Source: Bacteroidales bacterium
GTDB lineage: Bacteria > Bacteroidota > Bacteroidia > Bacteroidales > Paludibacteraceae
Direction of reading: 5' to 3'
Assembly: GCA_015061115.1 (NCBI GenBank)
Contig: SUXE01000005.1
Span: 173,069 to 237,068, forward strand
Length of the DNA stretch: 64,000 nt
Shown here: in pieces, positions 13,992 through 26,300 of the stretch
How positions within the stretch are numbered: the stretch's first letter is position 1
How the letters are laid out: the number at the start of each line of letters is the position of its first letter
Notes under the pieces: model-generated
Database searches by the model: none
What the model saw: only the letters and a program-made list of their open reading frames with translations
Told to the model about the DNA's origin: nothing
Made by a program: the position numbers and the translations under genes

Positions 13992-15230
13992 ATGGAAAGA
14001 AACTGGAAGAATCTTGACGAGAAATGGAACGGGGAGGCTGTGGCTCCCAAGACGGTCCTCAGCATGAAGATGACAAAGAGCTATGAGGACGCTAAGAGGA
14101 ACGGAAGCCTGGACAAGGCAGTGGAGGTCGTCGCCGAACTTGTGGGCGACGGCAGGGATTACAGGGATCTCTTCACAGACAAGGACGCTGTGCTTGTGCC
14201 TGTGATGGGGGAGGAGAGGACGCAGGGGAAGAACCAGCTTCCCATCGCCCTCGCCATGAAGCTCTCCGAACTCGGCGGTCAGCAGGTGAACATGAGCGTT
14301 TCCGGAACGCACCCGAAGGCTCGCACCGGAGCCACATGGCTCGACAGGGTGATGTCTCCGCTTCCGAAATGGAGCGGCGAGATACAGAGCGGAAGGAACT
14401 ACATCATCGTCGACGACGTGATTACATCGGGCATCACAGCCAACAGCCTGAAGGACTGGATAGAGGGGAAGGGCGGCAGGGTCACAGCCGTGACCGCCCT
14501 CGCCGTGAGCCGTTACGGCAGAAAGCTCGGGGTCACGGAGGAACAGGCGGAGAGGATAAAGGAGCTTGACAGGGAAGAGTGCGGAGGTGCGTTGGGGACG
14601 TTCTACAAGTGGAGGTACGCCGACGGCATAGAGGGCATGACGCACCATGAGGCTAAGTTTGTCATCGAATCGAAGAACGTGAGGAAGGAGATCGCCCTTG
14701 TCGTCGAGTACGCAGGCTACTCCATCGGGGAGAAGAAGGAGAGGGAAGAGAAGGGTTACGGGGCTTTCGACTGGGAGGAAGCCCTTTCGGACCCAAACGC
14801 AAAGGAAAGGATCCTGAACAACGAGGAGAGGCTGAACGCCATCTTCTCCAGAAGCGCGGGAAAGAGGGAAGACCTCATCGGATGGATGGACGGTGAAACG
14901 GCGAAAGTGACGGTGCCATGGTTCATCAAGGCGGAGGCGAGGGATGTCCTGAAGGACTACACCGAAATGCTCAACGGAAGATACACCAACATACGCTTCC
15001 AGGACGCCAGCGGATGGAAAACCTCCGCGCTCATAGAGTTCGATCCGGGCAGGGCGAAGCTCAGTCCCGAAGTGTGCTCGATGATCATCACAGGGGCGAA
15101 AGCGGAGGAGATCGTAGAGAGGATCACACGCAAGCTCTCAGAGGAGAAGATGAAGGAGGAAAAATGCGAGAAGAAAGAGGCTGTGAAGGGAGAGAAAAAC
15201 CCTGTTAAAAAGAAGGGGAAGGGTATCTGA
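13992..15230 (+). CDS. Phosphoribosyltransferase-domain protein with the shared C-terminal domain, 412 aa
   Basis: Residues about 60-200 form a type I phosphoribosyltransferase fold. The PRPP-binding loop is intact (YIIVDDVITSG, residues 137-147), with an upstream strand VLVPVMGEERTQGK. After a middle region of about 100 residues comes the domain shared with the two preceding genes (residues about 304-383: VPWFIKAEARDVLKDYTEML, SPEVCSMIITGAKAEEIVER) and a lysine-rich tail. PRTase domains occur in polyvalent proteins of phages and conjugative elements, where nucleotide salvage or nucleotide modification has been suggested. Here the substrate cannot be read from the sequence. It begins 12 nt after the ArdC-like gene. 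Confidence 0.8.
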   Translation: MERNWKNLDEKWNGEAVAPKTVLSMKMTKSYEDAKRNGSLDKAVEVVAELVGDGRDYRDLFTDKDAVLVPVMGEERTQGKNQLPIALAMKLSELGGQQVNMSVSGTHPKARTGATWLDRVMSPLPKWSGEIQSGRNYIIVDDVITSGITANSLKDWIEGKGGRVTAVTALAVSRYGRKLGVTEEQAERIKELDREECGGALGTFYKWRYADGIEGMTHHEAKFVIESKNVRKEIALVVEYAGYSIGEKKEREEKGYGAFDWEEALSDPNAKERILNNEERLNAIFSRSAGKREDLIGWMDGETAKVTVPWFIKAEARDVLKDYTEMLNGRYTNIRFQDASGWKTSALIEFDPGRAKLSPEVCSMIITGAKAEEIVERITRKLSEEKMKEEKCEKKEAVKGEKNPVKKKGKGI

Positions 15231-15236
15231 CAAATT

Positions 15237-15258
15237 ATATTATATTATAATATAATAT
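15237..15258. repeat. 22-bp perfect AT-only palindrome
   Basis: ATATTATATTA followed by its exact complement, directly after the PRTase gene and followed by GGCGCTTTTTTT. It may act as a weak terminator or an operator for the promoter 40 bp downstream. Confidence 0.5.
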
Positions 15259-15293
15259 GGCGCTTTTTTTATGTGTTATTTAATGTTAAATAA

Positions 15294-15324
15294 TTGCAAA
15301 TCAATAAAAAAAGCAGTATCTTTG
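15294..15324 (+). promoter_or_regulatory. Promoter of the lipoprotein/giant protein operon
   Basis: TTGC (15294-15297), 19 nt, TATCTTTG (15317-15324). The second box is a perfect match; the first has one mismatch. The first gene starts at 15379 and four genes follow closely. Confidence 0.7.
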
Positions 15325-15378
15325 TAGGTAATAAGATAAATGACGAAAATGGTTAAATTTAGATAAAAAAAGTATTGT

Positions 15379-15573
15379 ATGGAAAGAACATTGGAACAAG
15401 CCTACGCAGCCTACGAGGCTGAAATCGGGGTGAAGCTGACCCCAAGGCAGAAAGAGCTGATCAAGGAAGACATGATCTATGAGGAACAGGTGGACCTGGA
15501 CGAGGAAAGGATCAGGACGAATGCGGAACTGTTCCGAAAAAACGTTGAAGAAAAACAAAAGACAAATGGATAA
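15379..15573 (+). CDS. Hypothetical small charged protein, 64 aa
   Basis: I do not recognise this protein. It is a short helical, highly charged sequence (MERTLEQAYAAYEAEIGVKL, then TPRQKELIKEDMIYEEQ). Its last codons overlap the start of the lipoprotein gene by 8 bp, which points to translational coupling and supports both starts. First gene after promoter 15294-15324. No signal peptide. Confidence 0.65.
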   Translation: MERTLEQAYAAYEAEIGVKLTPRQKELIKEDMIYEEQVDLDEERIRTNAELFRKNVEEKQKTNG

Positions 15574-16768
15574 TAAGAATTTATTGTGGCTGAGCGCCAT
15601 CGCCATGTCACTCGCTTCGTGTGACACAAGGGACGACTGGTTCCTCGAGCACGGGGAGGAGCCGATAATCAGAATGGAGACTTCGAGCGACACGCTCGGA
15701 GGCGAGTATTGGGAAGGAAAGAGATATAGGGTCGTTGAAGTCGGATGGGGCAGACCCGACACTCTATCTTTTTCTATCGAGGACCCTTACGGAAAGGAGT
15801 GCACGTATGACTTCAAGATCACAAGCATTCCAGAGGAGAACATTGCCAACGGTGTGCATGAGACCGAACTTCTCTATTTCCTTGGACCTGAGATATGCCA
15901 CTGGCAGGTAGAGGAAAAAATGGGGTCGTATCGCATGGGTAGCTACAGAGAAAACGCCTTTAAATACACGGAACCGCTTCTGAAGCTGACAAAGTCCAAC
16001 GGCAAGGTCATCTTCTCTCTGGGCAAGGACTATTATCTCGGAGGCTCGATAGCGGGCGACTATTTCGAGAGCAGGGCACTCCTATACACCCCTTTTTACG
16101 AGAACTTCCCATCAAACATAAATCTGAAGACCAATTTGATTGATGACGAAAGGCATCTTGTGCCATTCTCCAAGGAGGTGTCGGCGAGGTACACCATGAC
16201 GGCAAGGAACAAGATCGGAGTCGAGACAACCGAATATGTCCTGGTGAAGATAAAGCCCAACCGCATGCCGGTCCCTTCCGTCAGCATCACATGTGTGGAC
16301 AAGGAGACGGGGGAGTACAGGATAACGGCAGGGGGGACGGACCCCGACGGACACAGGATCGTCAAATGGTCGTACCTCTTCGACTACGCCCCCTACGAGG
16401 ATCTGGGGAAGGAGGATCTGAAGTGGTGGCATAATTACAATTATACAGTGGGAATAGAAGAGGGGGACAAGATGTTCGACGGATGCATCCGCTACGATGC
16501 GATCGTGACAGAAGACGCAACAACAGTATCATCATCTGCGTATGATGAGAACGAATGCTTCTACCTCGCCACATTCGGAAGGCAAAAGGACGACGTGGAA
16601 GGATGGTGGAAATTCAAGGGGATCGAGGTCGACTTCATCAAACCGACTACAAGGAACGAGGTCAACCACATCTTCCAGTCCAAGGGAGAGCATACCGTAT
16701 CTGTCCGCTGCAAGGACGAGTTCGGATTGTGGTCCGATTACACAACACAGAAGATTTACATAGAATAA
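15566..16768 (+). CDS. Lipoprotein, 400 aa, surface cassette
   Basis: The N-terminus MDNKNLLWLSAIAMSLASCD is a lipoprotein signal with the lipobox Cys at residue 19. The rest looks like two or more immunoglobulin/PKD-like beta domains: a C-terminal repeat-like phrase with SVSITCVDKETGEYRITAGG, TDPDGHRIVKWSYLFDY and SKGEHTVSVRCKDEFGLWSD. PKD domains are typical of surface proteins. ATG 15566 is chosen for the signal peptide; a longer upstream frame lacks one. It precedes, by 7 bp, a small barrel candidate and then the giant type IX-secreted protein, so it probably works with them at the outer membrane. Confidence 0.8.
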   Translation: MDNKNLLWLSAIAMSLASCDTRDDWFLEHGEEPIIRMETSSDTLGGEYWEGKRYRVVEVGWGRPDTLSFSIEDPYGKECTYDFKITSIPEENIANGVHETELLYFLGPEICHWQVEEKMGSYRMGSYRENAFKYTEPLLKLTKSNGKVIFSLGKDYYLGGSIAGDYFESRALLYTPFYENFPSNINLKTNLIDDERHLVPFSKEVSARYTMTARNKIGVETTEYVLVKIKPNRMPVPSVSITCVDKETGEYRITAGGTDPDGHRIVKWSYLFDYAPYEDLGKEDLKWWHNYNYTVGIEEGDKMFDGCIRYDAIVTEDATTVSSSAYDENECFYLATFGRQKDDVEGWWKFKGIEVDFIKPTTRNEVNHIFQSKGEHTVSVRCKDEFGLWSDYTTQKIYIE

Positions 16769-16775
16769 CAAAGCG

Positions 16776-17312
16776 ATGAGATACATTATAACATTTTTGA
16801 TCTCTCTGTTCGCAACAGCGTCCCTGTTCGCCGAACATGAGAAAGTGAGCCTGCTGCACACAGGCGGACACCAGTCCATGGGTGTGAGGTACGGAAAGGG
16901 AACAAAAAACAAGTTCGACATAGGAATGGAGTATCAGAGGTGCTTCAGCCAGAGGACAGGACTCATCTGCCAGCTCGACATGGAAAGGGCGGTGTTCGGT
17001 AATTCCGAGTTCAGCAACCAGTTCCTGCTTGGAGCGGGTCTTGAAGTGATGTGCTTCCACCCCCAGACATGGATGTTCGTCGATATTGACATCATGGGCA
17101 ACGTGGGCTATGACAAATGGACATGCGAGGCTCTCGAAGCGGAGAAGTCCGGAATCGTGGGCGGAGCCAACATCGGGGGAAAAATGGAGATCTACCCGGG
17201 CAAAAGGGTGTGCATCGTCCTCGGAGGTCAACAGTACTTGTTGTTCGGTAACGGCACAAACTACCTGAAACCAAACTTCTACATAGGACTGAGGTATGTA
17301 TGGAACAAATGA
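16776..17312 (+). CDS. Small outer-membrane beta-barrel candidate, 178 aa, distantly TraO-like
   Basis: The first 19 residues (MRYIITFLISLFATASLFA) are a signal peptide. The mature part has alternating beta-strand patterns ending in an aromatic C-terminus (FYIGLRYVWNK), as in small outer-membrane barrels. Size, the GMEYQRCF strand, QFLLGAG and the final YIGLRYVW strand recall TraO, the outer-membrane-type conjugation protein of Bacteroidota elements; the resemblance is by pattern only. It lies between the lipoprotein gene (7 bp upstream) and the giant surface protein gene (34 bp downstream). Alternative: a dedicated outer-membrane partner of the giant protein. Confidence 0.65.
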   Translation: MRYIITFLISLFATASLFAEHEKVSLLHTGGHQSMGVRYGKGTKNKFDIGMEYQRCFSQRTGLICQLDMERAVFGNSEFSNQFLLGAGLEVMCFHPQTWMFVDIDIMGNVGYDKWTCEALEAEKSGIVGGANIGGKMEIYPGKRVCIVLGGQQYLLFGNGTNYLKPNFYIGLRYVWNK

Positions 17313-17346
17313 TCATATATTGCAAAAAACTTTAATAGAAAAGTGT

Positions 17347-20300
17347 ATGAAAATAATAGTAAGAGTACTCGCACTGCTGTCAGTGTGCCTGTTTTGCACC
17401 GTGGCAAACGCAAAGAATTGGGATTCGTACATGAATTTCCTCGACGGGAATCCTGTTGTGGAGGGAGCCACATACAAAGGATTTAAAGACGGGTATGCCC
17501 AAATCATCGTATCCATTCCAGAAAGAAGGGTGGAATGCTGTGGAAGAAACCATGTCTTAGGTGGCGAAAAGATAACGGACCTCACATACAACATCCGCTG
17601 GCAGTACAGGATGGAGGGAGGATCATGGAGTGATTTCATGAGATCAGAGGGAAACTGGAAAGCGGGAAGCGACTACGCACCTGCCGGATGGAGCGGATCT
17701 CTGGCAAAGACATGGAGTACAACCTCCGTCACGCTTCCCCAAAACAGCGGTTCCATTTTATTCACCATTCCCGAACTGTACAGCGACAGGGCGACAATCA
17801 GAATGGATTTCCGCATCCTGTGGAATCTGAGGGTAGACCTCGAGGGGTCCGCCTACCACACTCTTGACGGAGAGTCGGCTACAGCCACATGCACAATCTA
17901 CCAGTGCAAGGGAGGAAGCATTAAGGTCAGCACTAATATTCCTGACAAGGGCTCGTATTTCGCCATCTATGACGAGGAAGCCTACAAGAAGGCTCACAAA
18001 GTGCAGTTCACAACTTCCGACTTCATAGGAAACGTTAACGATGCGAAATTTGTGGACGGTGCGGAAAAAGAATGGAAAAACGTCAAACCGCAAAAGGAAT
18101 CCCCTTATGAGTCTGAAAGAATCAGCGTTTACGATTTCGAGACGGGATGTGAAGGAAGCAAAACCGTCGGAACGGACGGATGGACGATAAAGGCATACTA
18201 CACTGTGCCAGGCTACAGCTGCCATTCCAGCTCTGTCACATTCAACCACTTTGACAGGGTCGTCCTCGCAGGCAGACCAGCACATTATGAGACCGACAGA
18301 GAGCAGCACATCTGCATGGACAGCGAAAAAAGCAAAGTGACCATGCAGGGAATAAACGCAACCCTGACAGAATGGTTCACGGAAAAAGACTACGGGCTTG
18401 TGTACAAATGGGAGTACTCGCTTGACGGAGCCAACTGGAACACCGTCCAGACAGGCATGAACGCATCCGTCACAGGAACCGACCTCACTGTAAGCGGACG
18501 CTATATCTCGTCCCTCAATGCGAGCGATATTGTCTACTTCAGACCCAAGGCTTATCTTGAACTGTTCGACTGGGACGTGCTTCCGGAACAGAACGTGGTC
18601 TATGAGGTGCATCCATACACCGTGCCGACATCGAGCAACCTGAAGCTGGAGATCAGCGACAAGGCTGTGTGCTCAGGAGTCGAGTTCGGAGAGGGCAAGG
18701 GAATCATAACACTGAAGAAGAAATATGAGAGCGACGTGTTCAACCCGAACCTACAGTTCAGCATCGACCCGACAGCGGAAAGATACGAGACAGTCGACCA
18801 GAGCAGCAACGAGCTTGCCAAATGGAAGATCACTGACCCCCTTACGCAGACAACGATATACACAGTCTATGTGGAGGACAAGGAATGCGGATCAAACGGT
18901 ATTTCTTTCCCTGCCCAGGTGAAAGTGGAGTCGGTGGAGTCTGATCCGGAGGCGGAGATCACGATCGCAGGATGCTCTTACCGTTACGAGAACGGAAAGA
19001 TATACATCCAGGTCAAGGAGGGCAACACAATCAAGTTCGGAAAGAACTCGACAAACTATAAGTACGTGCTAAACGAGGGGGAGACAGCCAGACAGCTGCC
19101 TGCATCCCTGACAATGAACGAGACAAATATAGAGAAGCTGAAGAACACAAGCTACAGCCTGCAGAAGATCAACGGCGGTGTCAACTCTCTCGGATGCGAG
19201 GGCGAGGCGATCCCTGTCATCATTGAGGTCGTGGAGGACATCAAAAACAACGAGATAAGGTTTGAAAACCTCACTTCGGTAAAAGGCAACACATACTATC
19301 TGTGCAAGGGCGAGAAAAACCCGAAGATTATCGGATCTGAGAACATCGCCGGGGGATATGGTGAGCAGACGATCATCTGGAAATTCAAGGACACAGGCAA
19401 GCAGATACCAGGCACGGAGAACGAAACCTTCTCCCTTTCAGCAGGAAAGTTCGAAATTGCGGATGACTGCGAGATAGTCCGTGTTGTCCGCATGGGTGAC
19501 GGTGCTTTCGAGAGCGTGAGCGACCCTTTGAGGATAAAAGTCTACACGGCACCCACTTTCAGCATCACAGAGTATGACGCTGTTGTGTCAAAGGCTGACG
19601 TGTGCTATGAGGAGAAGCCTATATTCAACATTTCCTATGAGAGCGACGAGCCTAAGATCGCAAGCCACATAGGAAAGACAATCTACAGGATCCAGACCTA
19701 CCAGGATGTCGACGGACAGAAGGCTAAAGTGGACACCCTGATCACAGGAGCATCTAAATACAACGGTTGGCAGTTCGTCTACGACGCTAAGATCACAGCG
19801 ACACAGGAGTTCTGTTCGACACAGGTGGAAGCTGCTAACGCAATCGATTTGACTGTGAAGGGCGACCTCGCATTCACAGACAACGATTTCGCCTACGACT
19901 GCCCAGTGCTCGGCAGGGATCTTGACATAACACCAAGGACAGACGACGGATCCGTCTATTCATACAAGGTGGGGGGCAAGACCTTCACTTCAGAGAGCGA
20001 GGGCACAAGCAAAATAAAGATGCCGTCTGTCGTGGATGACATAACAAAGAACACGGTGAATGTGGATGTGACAAGGTCATTTGACGGATGCAGCAGATCA
20101 CAGACCATTAAGATCAAGAACGTCCTTACTCCGCTTGAAGACAGAAGCCTGTTCCTTTCCGGATCACTCGACGCTAACAGCAACCTTGTATGTATGTCAA
20201 AAAGCTACAAGATAGAGGACAACGGAACTGACGAGGCGAACGTGAAATACACGTGGACATCAAAGACCACGGGAGCGACAATCGTCGGAGGAACATCAAA

Positions 20301-23300
20301 GGACGTGAATGTCTCCCTTGCGAACGGCAATGAGTTCATCAGAACGAGAGTACTCGGCAACAACTGCGAGGTGAAGAGGGACACGATCGCCATCGACGTG
20401 CTTGCGAAAACAACTGCCGTCCCTTCGTTCACAGCCTCGTCTGCGGAGCTTTGCTATGGCGAGGAGGTGGAGATCTCAGCTGACAAGATAGACGGCTACA
20501 AGGTGACAGGCTGGACAAAGACAGCAGGAGCGGAGACAACAGAACTTGGGTCTGACAATTCCATCAAGGAGTTTGTGGAGACTCCAGGAACCGTGACATA
20601 TACCGTGACCATGACAAGCGAGAAGTGCGACAACTACACCCTTCAGGGCAAGGAGACGATCAAGGTGGCTCCGGATCTGAAGATAAAATCAGCCGACATC
20701 ACGGTATCGCCATCAGACATCAGCAAGAGCCTTTTCGACGACAAGACAAAGGCGATCACTGTCAAGCTCACTGACAAGAATGATCTTGGACAGAGCAACG
20801 TGGCTTTCTCTTTCCTCGGAAGCGACTTCAAGCAGACTGTCATTTCAGACAGTGTGTTTTCGGCTAACTACACTCTCGAGGAGAGCGACCTTGATGACAG
20901 GGACATGGTGGAAGGAATGGTGTTCCGAACATACAAACTCAGCAGCACAAAATCATGTGTGAGCGACACATTCCACATCAACAAGCCTGTCAACAACGGA
21001 TTTGACAATATCGTGATCAATCCATCGAGCGAGAACATCAACGCTGGCGACATTTACTATTTCTGCGGAAAAGGAACACTCCAGCTTGTGAACGACGAGA
21101 TCATCTTCAACAATGATGTTCTTGAAAAAGGATATAAGTTGCAGTGGTACAAGAAGACCAACGGAGTCTGGACCTCGATCAAGGACGCTACGAAAGCGGA
21201 AGTCGAGATCTCGACAGCAGGACTTGAAAACAGAAGCGAGTTCTACAAACTCGAGGTCAGCCTAACAAGCGACGGCAAACTGTACAAGCAGGCATCGAAC
21301 GCAATCGAGGTGAGAAACGTCGCCACTCCGAACCTTAACATCCGCCTTTCAGACGGTGATATATATTTCTGCCATGCAGGAAAAAGCGAGTTCCAGCTTC
21401 AGACAAACACATGGAGCAGTCCAGACGGAGCTGTAGACGCAAAGAACACATACACATGGCAGAGAAGCTACGACGGAAGCACATGGCAGGATGTTGTCGC
21501 AACATCAACGGACAACCTCAACATAGAGATAGCGACAAAAGAGGATGTTTCAACATTGAGCTATACAGAGGAGTCGATGACAAAGCCGACTTATTTCCGA
21601 GCCGTGCTGACAGATCTGTGCGGTGCGAAAGCCATTTCAAACACTATCCTCACAAAGACATACAGAGGCATGGATCTCACATCCAAGGATGTAAATGTGA
21701 TGTCGAACAAGCTTGTACAGAACAAGGACAGCTTTGAAGTGAAGTTCTTTGTCAACTACAGCGACGACAAGGTGTATTCTTACACTTACTACAACGAGGA
21801 CAACCAGGTTGTGGAGAGTAAAGGAACAGCCTCACAGTCGTTCGTGCATGACACTGAGAACGGAGATAGCCACGCCGATTTCGACTACTCTTTCGGAAAG
21901 CACAAGGTCTATGTCGAGAAGGTGATGATTGAGAACGGTTGTAAAAGCGACAAAGTTGAAGTTGAGTACGAGCTTATTGCTCCTTTGAAGATTGAGATCC
22001 AGAATGGAATCACAAACCAATGCCCGGACAATGATAAGCAAAACGGTTATATAAACATCGTTTATATGGACGGAGGTCTTCCAGAAAACGGATTAACTGC
22101 GACATGGTACTACAGATACGATAATGAGGAATATTTCAAGAAAATTGATAATTCTGTAGATTTTAGATATATAGAAAAAGAGAATGACAAAGAAGATATA
22201 ACTGCTGGAAAGATATTTGACATTCACCATCTTGACCGCACATGCCATTTCTACGCTGAGATAGCCAATGAGGGTTATCCGATCAAGGCAGTGAAGACTT
22301 CTGTCGTGACAATGGAGATCAACCCTAAATTCAAGATAGGAAGGGCTACTTGCGACAAATCACAGTATTGCTATGGCGAGGACGTGAGACTGACAGCTGG
22401 CAACGTGGAGTCCTCTTTCGGTGATGTGACTTACAGATGGATTGACTTGAACGACAAGACAGCTATCTACCCATCGACTGAGATCCTTGATTTGGAGTCG
22501 ATAAAGGGACAGACGACATTCAGAAGAATAGCGACTGACGGATGCGGAATCAAGGACACATTCGATGTGGATCTTGCCGTAAGGGAGAAGCTTGAAATGA
22601 GTGCCGACGAATACGAGCACGCAAATTACGCAGAAATGGGCAAAGTCCCTTATATCGCTGTGAAGGATCTTCTTCATGTTGAGTCTTATGTCGTATCGCA
22701 TATCAACCAGGACGGAGTGAAGGATGTGAAGGAAGAAAAGACATTCGGTGTGACAGATCTGAGCTTCGGAACAATGCCTGCTGTAGGTTATGAGATCGAG
22801 AGATTCGAGATATACAAGGTTGACCGTGCTGGATGTATGAGCGTGCCTGACACTTTCACAGTCAAAGGAATTGAGAAGATCACAGCCGGAACGATCGCAT
22901 TCGAGCGTTATGGCGACACTAAATCAATCAATATCTGCCATGGCGAGAAGATCGGTAGGATCATCGACGACGAGATCGCAAGCGGAGGCACGGACATCAC
23001 CTACAAATGGATCTACGCTGAAGTCGGAAAGGACGAGAATTATGTAAGGGATTCGGCTGGTCTTCCGCTAGCTTCATCGGTGTTCAACGCAGACACGACA
23101 AACTTCGGTACTGTCGTGGCAAAGAATGTGGCTGTGGGCAACAAGATCAAGACAAGCTATGTCTTCAGACAGGCGAGCATCAATGTGATGCAGCCAGATG
23201 GAACTTATACGCCGTACATCAAGAACAGCGACACACTTTATATCAACGTGGCTCCACAGCTCTCGAACTGCAATATAGAGAACCTTGCTGGTGCCATCCA

Positions 23301-26300
23301 GACACAAAGCAACGCATATTGCGGTGGCGCGGAAGTGAGCGGTGCGATAACCCTCACTACAGACGAGGAAGTGATCGAGAGATACGAGGCGAAAGATTTC
23401 GGTGCATTGCTGTTCGGAGAAGGTTATGAGCTTTACGGATATTGGGAGACTGCAAAGGGCGGTCAGAAGAGTTTCGCCCAGGCTTCTTCCGCTGTGACTT
23501 ACGAGGACGGATTTGAGAGCAAGTTCTATGTCGAGGATTTCGATTCGACGACTTATGTCAGATTCGCAATCAATGACGGATGTTCCGTTTTGGGTACTGA
23601 TTACAAAGCCCTTACCGTAATCTCATTCGACAAGGACAGCACTGACAACTACACGATAGACCGCCAGGCTGTGGAAGAGAGATATATCGAGATCGGCGAC
23701 AATATCAAGGTGACAAACAGGGAAAGCACCATGTCGGGAGAATGGTACTCAAACAAGAACGAGAAGAGTCTGATCAGCGAGGAAAAGACAGTGTCGCTAG
23801 ACAGCGTTACATTCATGACCCGTCTGTACCATAAGAGAATAAAGACAACTAAAGGCACAACCTGCATAGAGCCTGAATATTACGAGATACCGTTGAACGT
23901 CCACCCAGTTAGCAAGGGAGGAAGAATCAGAAACAACCAGCAGGTTTGTCCTGGCGTTGAGTTCGAGGACATTAAGAGCTATGAGAATGCTTTCGGAGGT
24001 ACTGGAGTGTTCCGCTACAGATGGGAGATCACGACAGACAGCTCGGATGCCTACAGCTGGAGACAGATAGACAACGCATTTGACGATTCTCTGAACTACG
24101 CAACATTCAGAAGACAACTTGATCCAAAGAAAACAAACTATATCAGAAGAACCGCTACCCCTATCTACAACGAGAAGGAAGTGGGAGAGGCATACACACG
24201 CTACTCTAACGTAATCTCCCTCGAGACATACAAGACTTTGAAGGCTTCTTCTCTGACTTGGAAGGGAGACGGAAAGAACTCGTACTGTTCGGACGAAAGT
24301 GTTCCTGTAATCACGGCTGACGCTCCGACAGGAGGATCTGTAGAATACAAGGAGTCGAAGTACGGACTTGACTGGATGTATTCAGTTGACGGAACAAACT
24401 GGAATCTGTACATGTCATCAAACGTGGATTTTGGCGGAACAAGCGAGATCAGCGGAAGCGGATTGGTGTACACATATTTCGAGGAAAAGAAGAGGGACAA
24501 GGATGTCATATTCTACGTCAAGGCGGTGTTCAAGGATGACGAGTGCGGAGAGGTGGAGACCGATCCTTTCTCTTTCAAGGTATGGGCAGAAACAGAAGAG
24601 CCTGCACTATATATCGGTGCAGACAGCTGTGACTCGAAGTATATAAGCTTCATCGTTGAGAATGATTCGGATTATTACTACAACTGGACAATCGGCACGG
24701 ATTCTGTAAATCCTGTGAAGACTGACTTCAAGGAGCAGTACAGAATGGAGTTCGAGCGTCATCCTGCCTACGTGGTCGAGAGCGGTTACACAGTCCAGGG
24801 TATGCACAAACTCAGCGGTTGCAAGACAGGTATTGTCTACTTCAATGTAGACAGCCTGCCAGAGTTGAAACAGGACGGTGTGGCTGAACAGGACGGTGTA
24901 TTGTGTTACGGATCAGACTTGAAGATCAGCCACACAACCGCCACTGGAGGCACAGGAACAAAGAGCTACTTGTGGCAGTACTCTTATGATAACGAGAAAT
25001 GGAACGATGCCAATGCAGGGCAGGATTTCACTTATGAGGACGTGAGAAGCGACATGTATATCAGAAGACTCGCATTCACAGACGTGTGTCCTGACACGAT
25101 CGCCACTGATGCGGTGCTATATAAGGTCGCTGACAAAATCGAGCCTCTGAAGGTGTCTATTGAGGAAAATATGTGTAAGAACCAGGATATGGTCGTTACC
25201 CTTGCTGACAGCATGGTCGGCAACTTCAATGTCGCAGTCTACAGATTGCAGACTGACACGGTGATGGAGACGGAGCTGACTCCTGAGAAGCTGACAGGCA
25301 AGATCAAAGGAAACGACCTTGCGGAAAACATCTTCGGAATCGTGACTTGGGACAGCTCTTATTCTTGCAAGTCTGAAATGATCAAGACTACTGTCGTTCC
25401 ACGCCCTGACATTGCAGGGGTTGAAAGCTCTATATCGTGTGACGCAAAAACGGTATGTGAGGGTAGTTCAATCACTATCACGTCGGCAACTGACTATTCT
25501 TTGCCTCAATACTTGAAGCAGAGATTTGAGACTTCAGCGGACGGCATCGCATGGAGTGCCGTCAAGGAAAACAGCGAGTTTAAGGATGCTGACAAGGTTG
25601 TCGCAAATGATACAGCATACTACAGGACTATTCTCTTCAACGGATGCAAGGACAGCATTGTCAGCAACATCATAAAGGTTGACGTTAAGGAGACGATAGA
25701 CAATCCTATGACATTCGAGGTCGAGACAAAATCAGACGGAGAGATTGAGATCATCGGCAATGGCAACACTGAAATGGCTGCACTCGCCCTTCTTGTGAAC
25801 GACAGCCTGGAATATGATTTCAATGAGAAGATAATTCTTGCGAAATCGACAGAGAAAGTCCTTGTCGAGTCAAAAATCGGAGCTGATGGAAGCATGGTCT
25901 GCTATTCGCCTGTGACAATAAAACCATTGAAGGGCGGCAACATCTTCACTGAATGCAAGTCGACAGGTAAGCAGATTGTCGGTGAGGATGTAGTTAACGC
26001 TGGTTCTGATGTGACATACAAGTGGTTCAAGTTCGGTAATGACAACACAATGATGTACTTTACTGACGTGACTGACAAGAACTATTCGATCACAGTGGAT
26101 GAAGAGAAGAGCCTGATGCTGCGTGTCTCTTACTATGACACTGACAACATCAAGTATGTTCTGAAAAGCAATGTCCTTACAGTGAACGCCAACGGTCCAG
26201 CATTGTCAAAGATCGTTCCTTTGGAGAAAGATTTAATGTTGGCTGCAGGTCTGAAGGTCAACGACCATTTCATGGAACTTAACATCGGCATGGACGCAAC

